From Dictyocoela muelleri (lineage: Eukaryota > Microsporidia), in assembly GCA_016256075.1 (NCBI GenBank), contig SDVU01000361.1, positions 1-14,417 on the forward strand: 14,417 bases of DNA, read 5' to 3'. Each line of letters opens with the position of its first letter. Within the stretch, counting starts at the first letter, position 1. This document shows positions 7,320 through 14,313 of the stretch, in pieces. Below the pieces are notes generated by a model. It was not told where the DNA came from. It worked only from the letters and a program-made list of their open reading frames with translations, and ran no database searches. The translations under genes were made by a program, and so were the position numbers.

Positions 7320-8660
7320 AAAGGAAGCTGTCTAAAAGTATTTTCGATGTTGGCAAGGTCATTATTTTCGAATGAAACCTCGTCATACATATAACTTTAA
7401 ACAAAATCGTTATGTTCATCATCCTCTTCGCTATCCTTTTTTCTGTATTCAACTAATATTTCGTATACAATTTGATTTATTATCTTATTATCAATATTTT
7501 TCTCAAATTCAATTTCATTTTAAAATTCATTTTCACTTCTCACAATGAATTGTTTTTTCACCTTCTTTATTTTGATAATTAATTGCCTTCTGGAAACAAT
7601 TTTTAGAGTTTCTTCAGTTACATCAGACCATTCTAAACTTTAAATTGATAAGGCTTCTAAAACAGTAATGTTTTTTTACAATCCGATCGCAATTTTCTTC
7701 AGTGTCATTATTAAATAAAAATGAAATTACCAATAGGTATTTATATTTATCTTAAAACGATTTGATTATTCCTTGGTCTTGTGGTTGCATTTGAGAAGTG
7801 GTGTTTTTGGTAGTAAGATAACTTCAATGTCAGAAAATATTTCCAAAGTAATTTGGCAGGTTGAATTATATAGCAATAGAGCTAATTTCAGGTTGTCATT
7901 TTGTATTTAAACATTTAATCGAGATGACCAATTTATAAAAATATTGCATATTATCTAGGCGAAGATTCATATTCCATTTTTAGTGATTCTATGTTAACCC
8001 TTTACAAGCATCTAGGTGGTTTATTTTTTCTCGCAATTAAAGGATTTAACTTTCTGCCTTCAAATGAACATGTAAGAAATAATTTAAACTACTGTTTATT
8101 ATTCTTATATTCCGATTCATTTTTTTTCTTCAATGAAACGTTTATTAGACATTACTTTGTAAAATAAAGATGTTTTATCACAATTAAAAATATCTGATTT
8201 TTTTTTTGTATTTTTTAAAAAGGCTTTATAATTCTTTTATGAATTCAATTGCATCTAGATCATTGGCTGAATTGTATTCACATTTAAAGATTTAAATGTA
8301 AGATTGTTTTTCTTTTCAAATTGATAAATCCAACCACTTGATGCCTTAAAATTATCCACAAATAAGTTTTTTTTTGCTTTTTTGGTCATAATTTTTTAAA
8401 ATAGTTTCGTTATATGAAATCATCTGCCTCTTAACCTGCAAAATGCGTCCTGAATAGCTTCCGCAAATTCTTTTTTAGACGTAGAAACATGAAATTTTGT
8501 TGATTGCCTTAATATCATTTTGGCGTTTTTTTAATTCTATACAAAGCAGCTTTAGAAATATTTTATTTTTCTATTAATTCTTTATATTTATACGAGTTAT
8601 TTTTAAGTAATTTGGCAATTTTAATTTTGTCTTCTCTACTATTTTTTTTTCATGAACAAA
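7320..8660 (-). pseudogene. Tigger/CENP-B-type DDE transposase pseudogene
   Basis: Pogo-superfamily transposases bind terminal repeats through an N-terminal double helix-turn-helix domain and cut DNA with a DDE domain. On the minus strand, in order and in changing frames, I see several parts. The first is a helix-turn-helix remnant (AKLLKNNSYKYKEL, then ISKAALYRIKK, about 8530-8630). Next is the Tc5/CENP-B DNA-binding signature FKASSGWIYQFEKKNN (about 8300-8375). The first DDE acidic block follows, NCDKTSLFYKVMSNK (about 8140-8190). A LLLYNSTCQ stretch stands where the family has LL-x-DN, so that acid is lost (about 7855-7885). The last block is NTTSQMQPQDQGIIKSF (7757-7806), a classic DDE_1 motif. 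An acidic tail DSEEDDEHND lies near 7400-7440. Several frame changes and many in-frame stops separate the blocks, so it cannot make protein. Family assignment is firm; subfamily is not resolved. Confidence 0.85.
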
Positions 8661-8793
8661 TATTTTTTTTTGAAAAGGGTAAAATTCCCCCAGGTTGGTT
8701 TTTTTTATGAAAAACACGAGATTTTTATTTATAAATAAATTTATTAAGAGATTGAAAACTTTCCTCAAAGCAAGGTTTCCCCCAAAAAGATTT

Positions 8794-8823
8794 CCCCGAT
8801 CTGAGGATTCCCTCAAATCGGGG
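8794..8823. repeat. Hairpin within the Tigger-like terminal repeat
   Basis: CCCCGATCTGAGG (8794-8806) pairs with CCTCAAATCGGGG (8811-8823) across a 4-base loop, with one mismatch in 13. A related motif, TTTCCTCAAAGCAAGG, recurs at about 8760-8775. The terminal repeat is therefore internally repetitive, as in many pogo-group elements. Confidence 0.65.
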
Positions 8824-8999
8824 TTCTGCTAAGTAAAAGAAATAGTAAATTTTTCTCCAAAAAAAGTAAAAATATCAATTATTATTAAAATTTTATTTAA
8901 ATCTTCGAAAAGATAAGATAAATATTCATAACTCTTAAATATTTGTTAGTATGGTAAAAAATAATGTTTACAATTTCAATTATTACATTAAATTTTAAC

Positions 9000-9233
9000 T
9001 TAATCATTTATTGGACCTGATAAATCTTTAAAACATTTTATTAAATGATCAACATATTCAGAACTAATTACGACTTTTTTGCAATTATCGCATTTAAATT
9101 TATAACTTGGCCGAGAACTTCTAACCAAATGCTCACAACCACAACATTCATTAATTTTCGGATATAATTTCGAAAATAAATAGTCATGAACAAAGCACGA
9201 TAAAAAAGTTTTAATAAATTCATCTTCATTCAT
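9000..9233 (-). CDS. SGF11: Sgf11-like zinc-finger protein (SAGA deubiquitinase module)
   Basis: In yeast, Sgf11 is a small subunit of the SAGA histone H2B deubiquitinase module. It binds Sus1 through an N-terminal helix and activates Ubp8 with a single zinc finger. This 77-residue protein has the same two parts. Residues 5-24 form a hydrophobic helix (FIKTFLSCFVHDYLFSK) comparable with yeast LLTTLIQDIVARE. Residues 46-68 hold the finger FKCDNCKKVVISSEYVDHLIKC. Its ligands C48, C51, H63 and C67 have spacing C-x2-C-x11-H-x3-C, and H-L-x-x-C matches the Sgf11 finger. An extra CCGC at 30-33 is unusual. Yeast Sgf11 has 99 residues. The ATG at 9231 lies directly after AACCCTT, the start signal seen at other genes here. 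The gene has an intact frame and stands alone. The call rests on motif spacing and layout; a different small zinc-finger protein is possible. Confidence 0.68.
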   Translation of the reverse strand: MNEDEFIKTFLSCFVHDYLFSKLYPKINECCGCEHLVRSSRPSYKFKCDNCKKVVISSEYVDHLIKCFKDLSGPIND

Positions 9234-9240
9234 AAGGGTT
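9234..9240 (-). promoter_or_regulatory. CCC-type start signal at the Sgf11-like gene
   Basis: AACCCTT directly precedes the ATG on the minus strand and is nearly identical to AACCCTC at RPL19. It supports this short frame being a real gene. A TTAATTAATTTA stretch lies just upstream. Confidence 0.5.
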
Positions 9241-9328
9241 CTTGAATAGATAATAAATTAATTAAATGTCCTTTTATTTATTTTCGTAATTTATGGGCAC
9301 TATATTATGCGGGCACAAACCACACAAT

Positions 9329-9740
9329 CCGATAGCCCAGTGTCTATAGTCTTGAACGTAACATTTAAGTATCAAAAGGTACTTTAATAAATAATTAGGG
9401 AATGACATTAAGTGGTCAATAACTATAGAATTAAGTAGCTATATATTTTTGTTCGAGTGTAGTAAAGCTGATTGTGTATTGTTCTAAATGACAGTGAGAT
9501 AAAAATCTTCACAAGGTTGAGGAATAAAGAGTGCTGCCATAGTGTTGAAAAAAGTATTAGATATAATAATTCATGAAAAAGCCATTAATTACCTGCATCT
9601 TAATGATTCTCTGATAAATCAAAAATCGTGTTTCTAAAAGGGTTCTGGATAGCTTAGGAATGACGCATAAATTAAATAAAAAAAATCAAGATCTTCAAAA
9701 GAGGAAGAAGAAAACTCTCTGAGTTGGCAATTAAGGGTAA
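9329..9740 (+). mobile_element. tRNA-derived SINE, copy 9 (full span, worn)
   Basis: The head CCGATAGCCCAGTG and a CTTGAACGTAACATTTAAGTATC anticodon-arm region are recognisable, but box B has been lost by a deletion after the arm. The body follows: TTAGGGAATGACATTAAG, TTCGAGTGTAGTAAAGCTGATT, TACCTGCATCTTAATGATTC, GGATAGCTTAGGAATGACGC and AACTCTCTGAGTTGGCA. It is about 412 bp and clearly older than copies 4, 6 and 8. It ends at an AT-rich tandem repeat. Confidence 0.72.
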
Positions 9741-9751
9741 TTTTAATAAAT

Positions 9752-9794
9752 ATTAAATAAATATTAAATAAATATAAATAAATATTAAATAAAT
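9752..9794. repeat. 11-bp tandem repeat ATTAAATAAAT (about four units)
   Basis: Units lie at 9752-9762, 9763-9773, 9774-9783 (one base short) and 9784-9794. The run begins just after the tail of SINE copy 9 and may have grown from that tail. The remaining spacer to 10002 is AT-rich and holds nothing else I recognise. Confidence 0.75.
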
Positions 9795-10002
9795 AAAAAA
9801 TTTATATTAAACAAATATTGTTCTATTAAAGTAAATTTAAGAATTATAAATTAAAAGTGAGATTATTGAAAGTATAAAACAAGTTATTTCATTTTTTAAA
9901 ATTTTTTAGATAAATTTATAAAATTGGGCATAAAAAATGAAAATTAAAAGAATAATAAAAATGCAAACCTATTAATAATTCAAATAACTAAAAATCACTT
10001 TA

Positions 10003-12054
10003 TTAAAGATCATCCCTGACATTTTCTTTTTGTTCAGTAACAGGAGGTTGATACGCACCACCTTCAGTTCCCATAGCTGCTTTGAGAAGTGGGTCGATTT
10101 TTAATCGAAGATTTTCATGTTGTTCTTGTATTGCTTGCTTGTCAGCTGTTTTTTCTTCGGATTCAATCCACATTTTGACTGAAATTAGAGCTTTGTCGAT
10201 TGCATTTTTGTTCTCGGCCGAGAGATTAGGTGCTTCTTTTACCATTTCAACTTCCTTGATATACGACTCGAGCGCCTCAAGAGCTTTATTTTTAGCAGTA
10301 AATTCTTCATCTTTTTCTTTGTTTAACTCTTTTTGTCGTCGCATGCTTTCAACAACTTCAGGTGCTAATGAGACATCAGAGCTGTTAAATGAGACTCTTG
10401 CTTCCTTTCCACTATGTTTCTCAATTGCTGTGACTTCCAATGATCTGTCTTTTGACAAGTTAAGTGTTACTTCGATTTCAGGGTGTCCAGCGGGCATGTC
10501 ACCTGCTAACTCAAGTGTAAATTTTCCAATAGAGTGATTATCATCAAACATTGGTCTGTCACCTTGCGCTACATCAATTACTACCAATTTCTGATTGTTA
10601 CTTGTCGTTGTAAATGACATTGTATTTTTGTAAGGCATCGGCTTACCTGCTGGGATTATGGGCTGATAAAAATTGTGTTTAACTCGAATTCCTAGGGAGA
10701 ATGGAGCAGTATCAACTGTTGTTATGCTCGAGTCACCAAAATATCTCATGAAATTTCCTAAAAAATACGTAGCACCTTCAGCAACAGCAGTATCAGGGTC
10801 TAGATCATAAACAAGCTTATCATCGCCAAAAATTTCTCCCATAAATCGTCTCATGTATGGTATCCTCGTACTTCCACCTACAAAAACAACTTTATCAATC
10901 GATTTCTTGACATCTGAGATTGTCTGTGAACCAGTTCTTCCTCTCACAAGAATTCCGTCTGATCCTTCAATACAGTCCCGGACTTTCTGAAAAACAGATT
11001 TACAGATTTCGTTAAATTTAGAATTCGTGAGCTCAAAAGTCTTTTTCTGATCATTTCCGTAGAGGAAATCATCTTTGAAAGAAGCGTTAGCCTTTTTATC
11101 TTTTTCATACTCATCGTTTTGTTTGCTGCAAAGTTCAATTTTGAATTTTTCAGCAAAATTTCGCAATAAACGTCTTTCACGTTCGTTAAGATTGGCTTTA
11201 TCCTTGACTAATTCATTTTTGAAATATTCGTAGAGGGCCAATGTTACGTTTTCACCACCTAAAAATGCTGAACCTGAATATTTAGCAGCCTCTAAAATTT
11301 GATCTTCATAATCAACTAAGGTTACATCGAGAGTACCACCACCAAAATCAAATACAAGATATCGCATAGGTTTATCTGGGAATTCTTTTGTTCGTTGATA
11401 AGCAGTTGCTGCTGCAACCGGCTCATGTACGAATTTTTCGACTTCCATGCCTGCAGCTACAGCTGCTGCTCTTGTTGCTGAAACTTGATTTTCATGGAAA
11501 TATGCTGGATATGTGATCAAATACTTCTTCTTCCTGTCTGGATACAGCTCATCAATTCTTGATTTAACTTTGTCGAGTACAAAGGCTGATGCTTCAATAG
11601 GCGACAATCGCTTCACAACTTTGTTATCAATTTTCATTAAAATCCTAAAACCTCTTCTCTCAACATCGGACTTTTCATCATTATACTCGATTTCATACGA
11701 TACAGCATCTCTGTTACCTTCAATAAGATGTTGATACTCCTCCCAAGTATTGATACCCATTATCCTCTTAAAGGCGTATGCGTAGTTATTCGGATCAGGC
11801 TTGTTATCATTTCTGTATACCGCATACCACCCAACAATTGGATGATAAGTTGTCTTTCCACTCTTATCGACTGACTCTCCGTAAGAAACTACCGATGGCA
11901 TGCTCTTCTTACCATCCTCAATATCGATAATCTCGAAACTTTCAATACCCGTACTGTCCATAACACCAACACTCGTGAAAGTTGTACCAAGGTCAATACC
12001 AACAGCAAGGTATGGCTCTGTTTTGCAGATGCATGTGATTAACCAAAAAAGCAT
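10003..12054 (-). CDS. KAR2: ER-lumen Hsp70 chaperone (BiP/Kar2-like)
   Basis: BiP is the ATP-driven Hsp70 of the ER lumen, helping import and folding of secreted proteins. This protein has 683 residues (yeast Kar2 has 682). Residues 1-13 (MLFWLITCICKTE) form a short hydrophobic signal peptide. The nucleotide-binding domain shows VGIDLGTTFTSVGV (18-31), FKRIMG with the conserved lysine, HEPVAAATAY, YLVFDFGGGTLDVT (232-245) and VVFVGGSTRIPYMRRF (389-404). The substrate-binding half has APFSLGIRV, GDRPMFDDNHSIGKF and EIEVTLNLSKDRSLEVTA, then a helical, charged lid. The protein ends RDDL, which resembles the HDEL/KDEL retention signals. Oddities are a short signal peptide and a degenerate linker: SSITTVDT where Hsp70s have a hydrophobic LLLDV-type stretch. 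Lhs1/Grp170 is less likely given the ordinary length. No break is seen. Confidence 0.9.
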   Translation of the reverse strand: MLFWLITCICKTEPYLAVGIDLGTTFTSVGVMDSTGIESFEIIDIEDGKKSMPSVVSYGESVDKSGKTTYHPIVGWYAVYRNDNKPDPNNYAYAFKRIMGINTWEEYQHLIEGNRDAVSYEIEYNDEKSDVERRGFRILMKIDNKVVKRLSPIEASAFVLDKVKSRIDELYPDRKKKYLITYPAYFHENQVSATRAAAVAAGMEVEKFVHEPVAAATAYQRTKEFPDKPMRYLVFDFGGGTLDVTLVDYEDQILEAAKYSGSAFLGGENVTLALYEYFKNELVKDKANLNERERRLLRNFAEKFKIELCSKQNDEYEKDKKANASFKDDFLYGNDQKKTFELTNSKFNEICKSVFQKVRDCIEGSDGILVRGRTGSQTISDVKKSIDKVVFVGGSTRIPYMRRFMGEIFGDDKLVYDLDPDTAVAEGATYFLGNFMRYFGDSSITTVDTAPFSLGIRVKHNFYQPIIPAGKPMPYKNTMSFTTTSNNQKLVVIDVAQGDRPMFDDNHSIGKFTLELAGDMPAGHPEIEVTLNLSKDRSLEVTAIEKHSGKEARVSFNSSDVSLAPEVVESMRRQKELNKEKDEEFTAKNKALEALESYIKEVEMVKEAPNLSAENKNAIDKALISVKMWIESEEKTADKQAIQEQHENLRLKIDPLLKAAMGTEGGAYQPPVTEQKENVRDDL

Positions 12055-12061
12055 GGCCCTG
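12055..12061 (-). promoter_or_regulatory. GGGCC start signal at the BiP gene
   Basis: CAGGGCC directly abuts the ATG on the minus strand in otherwise A/T-only DNA. Such G/C clusters at the start codon parallel the CCC motifs of the other three genes and support this start. Confidence 0.45.
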
Positions 12062-12660
12062 TTTAAAATTTTTATTTTTATATTTTGAATTTTTCTAGAA
12101 ATTTGTAGAAAAATGATTTTTATGAAAAAATTAAATTAAAAATCAATTTTGAAATGAACTATTTAAATTTAATGAAAATAAATTTTTAATTAAAAAACTA
12201 TAAGTAAAGAATTATTAATTAAATTTAATTATTAATTAAATAAATTATTAATTAAAAAAAAATATTAATTAAATTTAATTTTAAAATTGATTTATTTTAA
12301 AATGTCAATTGTTTCGATTGAAAAAAAACTAATTGATCTGATTTCAATTAATTTTTAAATTTTATTATGATTTTAAGTGATGACGAGAGGAGATTTAATT
12401 TAGAAATTAAATAATTTAGAAACTATGATTTTGTTTTAAAAAAAATAGTTTTAGAATATTTGAAAGGATTTATTTAAATAACTTTTTTTATGTTATAATT
12501 TCGAATAGCCTTTTTTGAATGTTATAATTTTAAAATCTGGTATTCAATGATTGTGATAATTGTAATTTAAATGAAAATTTAATTGTGTTTTAAACAATTT
12601 GTAAGACGAAAATCTTATTTAATATTTTTACAATAAGAAATCGGGTTTTAATCAGAATTA
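12062..12660. other. AT-rich spacer upstream of BiP, low complexity
   Basis: The part at about 12170-12290 is dominated by ATTAATTAA-type runs and is low-complexity. A short direct repeat built on TGTTATAATTT occurs at about 12490 and 12518. I see no gene. Confidence 0.5.
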
Positions 12661-12878
12661 GAGACCCCTCTCTGAAAAAAATATCGTAAACTACAAAATA
12701 TGGCATTAGCAAACAAAAATTATTTTATATCATATTTATGCATGTTTTATAAATTAGTTTTAAATGACGGCTTATATAAATTTAATTGCTACAGGATGTA
12801 TAGACGAATATATAAAATAATATTTCTTTGCAATGCCATATTTTGTAGTTTACGATATTTTTTTCTGAGAGAGGTCTC
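12661..12878. mobile_element. 218-bp MITE with ~52-bp terminal inverted repeats and TA target site
   Basis: The left end GAGACCCCTCTCTGAAAAAA is the inverse of the right end TTTTTTCTGAGAGAGGTCTC with about three differences. The pairing continues through ATATCGTAAACTACAAAATA and ATGGCATT for about 52 bp. TA flanks both sides (12659-12660 and 12879-12880), as left by Tc1/mariner and pogo-group transposases. The centre has no credible coding frame. The arms are nearly identical, so the copy is likely fairly young. No autonomous partner with these ends is present in the window. Confidence 0.85.
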
Positions 12879-12880
12879 TA

Positions 12881-13037
12881 AAGAAAGATAGAACCATAAA
12901 TCATACTTAATCAAGATTATTTAATGTTTTGATTTTAAGGCAAGCCGCGCCTTTCTCATTTTATAGGGTTTTTCCGACTTTTTATACGTTTTTTCCAATA
13001 CTTAACATTAAAACAATAAATTAAAGGCTGGAATTAA
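12881..13037. other. Short spacer between two inverted-repeat elements
   Basis: It contains a GC patch (AAGCCGCGCCTTT, about 12943-12955) and T-rich runs. No feature is recognised. It ends in the TTAA that flanks the next element (13034-13037). Confidence 0.4.
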
Positions 13038-13150
13038 ATGTCACGGGACTGTGAATGTCCAGGGTCTACGGGTGTCCACTTTATAAATAAGAAATTATAA
13101 ATAAAAGTTTTTATTCAGTAAATTAAATTGAAAAATTGCGGTTTAATATG

Positions 13151-13463
13151 TCGCGCGCCAATAGCGCGACCACAAAGATTTTTATTTAAAAACACCCTTG
13201 GAAATGAACCACGGGTCTTAAATGACTAATAATATTAGTGATACCATAAAGGCATTGTTTTTTTAAAAAAAATATTAATATTTTTTTTGAAAAAAAAATT
13301 TATAAATATGTTTTAGACAAAAATTTTTAGAAATAGTTAAAGAAAAAAGTCCGTAATTAAAGTATATTGTATCACTAATATTATTAGTCGTTTTAAGACC
13401 CGTGGTTCTTTTACAGGGGCGTTTTTAAATAAAAATCTTTGTGGTCGTGCTGTTGGCGCGCGA
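13151..13463. mobile_element. Inverted-repeat element (95-bp arms) nested in the TTAA-flanked element
   Basis: The arm at 13151-13244 (starting TCGCGCGCCAATAGCGCGAC) is inverted at 13369-13463 with about eight differences. The arms include the exact stretch CACAAAGATTTTTATTTAAA and, at the inner end, ACTAATAATATTAGTGATAC. The central 124 bp are AT-rich and non-coding. The total of about 313 bp resembles a MITE. Similarity weakens outside the arms (AATATG against TTATC), so exact ends and target site are uncertain. The arms also share CCACGGGTCT with the ends of the surrounding element. Confidence 0.75.
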
Positions 13464-13526
13464 GATAATAAAATGATTTGTAATATAAAATTGTAATTTT
13501 GAAATCTAATTTATTTATAGATGTTA

Positions 13527-13911
13527 TTAAAAACAATATTATAAGAATTTTAAGTTCTACAACGTGTGGTTAACACGTTAAAAAATCAGTAAATACAATT
13601 TGTACAGGATGAACACATCATTTTATATGAAATTTACTTAGAATTTAAAAATAAATTCTAAAAGGAAAATATTTTATTAAAAGCACCGATATAATCTTGT
13701 TTTAAAAAAATTCCGCTTTTCAGGATTTTTTTGTAAATATTTATATATCAGAGCTTTAAAAAAATAATTTCATTTTAATGTTTTCCACTTAATTCTAAAT
13801 AAGATTTCATTAGAAATGTTGTGTTCATTCTGTACCAATTGTGATTTACTGATTTTTAAGGGATATGACTGCGCGTCTTAGAACTTTAAATTCTTATAAT
13901 TTTGTTTTTAT
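13527..13911. mobile_element. Second nested inverted-repeat element (arms of about 120 bp)
   Basis: The left arm starts near 13527 (TTAAAAACAATATTATAAG, then AATTTTAAGTTCTA, AAAATCAGTAAAT, TGTACAGGATGAACACA). The right arm ends near 13911 and reads in reverse ATAAAAACAAAATTATAAG, AATTTAAAGTTCTA, AAAATCAGTAAATC, GGTACAGAATGAACACA. The match continues past TGAAAT and TTTAGAATT. Arms differ at perhaps a quarter of positions with small indels, so this copy is older than the one at 13151. No coding frame and no clear target duplication are seen. Confidence 0.7.
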
Positions 13912-14115
13912 ATTTTAAAAGTTCTTTAATTTTTATTATTATGAATTTATAAATTTAATAAAAAATGCCACCTCCTCGAGTAATGATCAGAATATTCATG
14001 TTTGAAAATTTTCAAAAAAATATTAAAAATTTTCAATTATTTTAAATTATTTTATTTTTAAAAATTTTTAGTGGATACCCATAGACCCGAGACCTCCATA
14101 GACCCGTGGCGTTAA

Positions 14116-14313
14116 ATAATGAAATTAAATAGTGAATTTAATAAAGAAATTAAATATTAATTTTAAAAAATAATTAAAACTTATATATCAATGAAGAGTT
14201 TAACTAAAATTTTTAAATAAAAAATTATATTTGATATGTCATCTTATCTTTCAGAATTTAGTTTTATAATGAGAATAATTCCGCAGTAAAATTATTTCTA
14301 TCTTTTTAAATGA
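14116..14313. other. AT-rich spacer
   Basis: Nothing is recognised between the TTAA-flanked element and the last SINE head. Confidence 0.4.

Larger units (their letters stand above)
7314..8831 (-). mobile_element. Broken pogo/Tigger-type (CENP-B-like) DNA transposon
   Basis: The stretch carries remains of a transposase on the minus strand (separate entry). At its right end is a terminal-repeat-like block at 8755-8831, beginning CAGAACCCCGATTTGAGG on the minus strand. CAG followed by an ACCCCGATTT-type, partly self-complementary series of G/C clusters is typical of pogo/Tigger terminal repeats. The left end is not identified: the transposase trail stops where SINE copy 8 begins. The matching terminal repeat is either lost or lies beyond the SINE. 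A weak CCCCGGATAAGG at about 6763-6774 (minus) is a candidate only. The element is inactive. Confidence 0.75.
13038..14111. mobile_element. Non-coding element of about 1.07 kb flanked by TTAA (piggyBac-like target site)
   Basis: The left end (13038-13080) contains CACGGGACTGTGAATG and GGGTCTACGGGTGTCCACT. The right end (14070-14111) reads in reverse CGCCACGGGTCTATGG, then GGGTCTATGGGTATCCACT. The two ends align over about 42 bp at roughly three-quarters identity. Each is bordered by TTAA (13034-13037 and 14112-14115), the target site used by piggyBac transposases. No transposase remnant is visible inside; the interior instead holds two large inverted repeats. TTAA is common in this AT-rich DNA, so the family call is tentative. 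The inverted ends themselves are plain. Confidence 0.55.

Noticed and set aside
8574-8816. An 80-residue minus-strand open frame
   Set aside because: It begins in the transposon end, and its frame does not match the helix-turn-helix remnant, which lies in a neighbouring frame.
9752-9794. CRISPR-like array at the 11-bp repeats
   Set aside because: The units are contiguous with no spacers and pure A/T. It is a simple tandem repeat in a eukaryotic context.
10082-11734. Plus-strand open frames within 10082-10537 and 11513-11734, and a minus-strand frame at 10944-11180
   Set aside because: These are alternative-frame shadows of the BiP gene.
12700-12891. A 63-residue open frame across the MITE
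   Set aside because: It runs through both inverted arms, so it is an accident of the palindrome.
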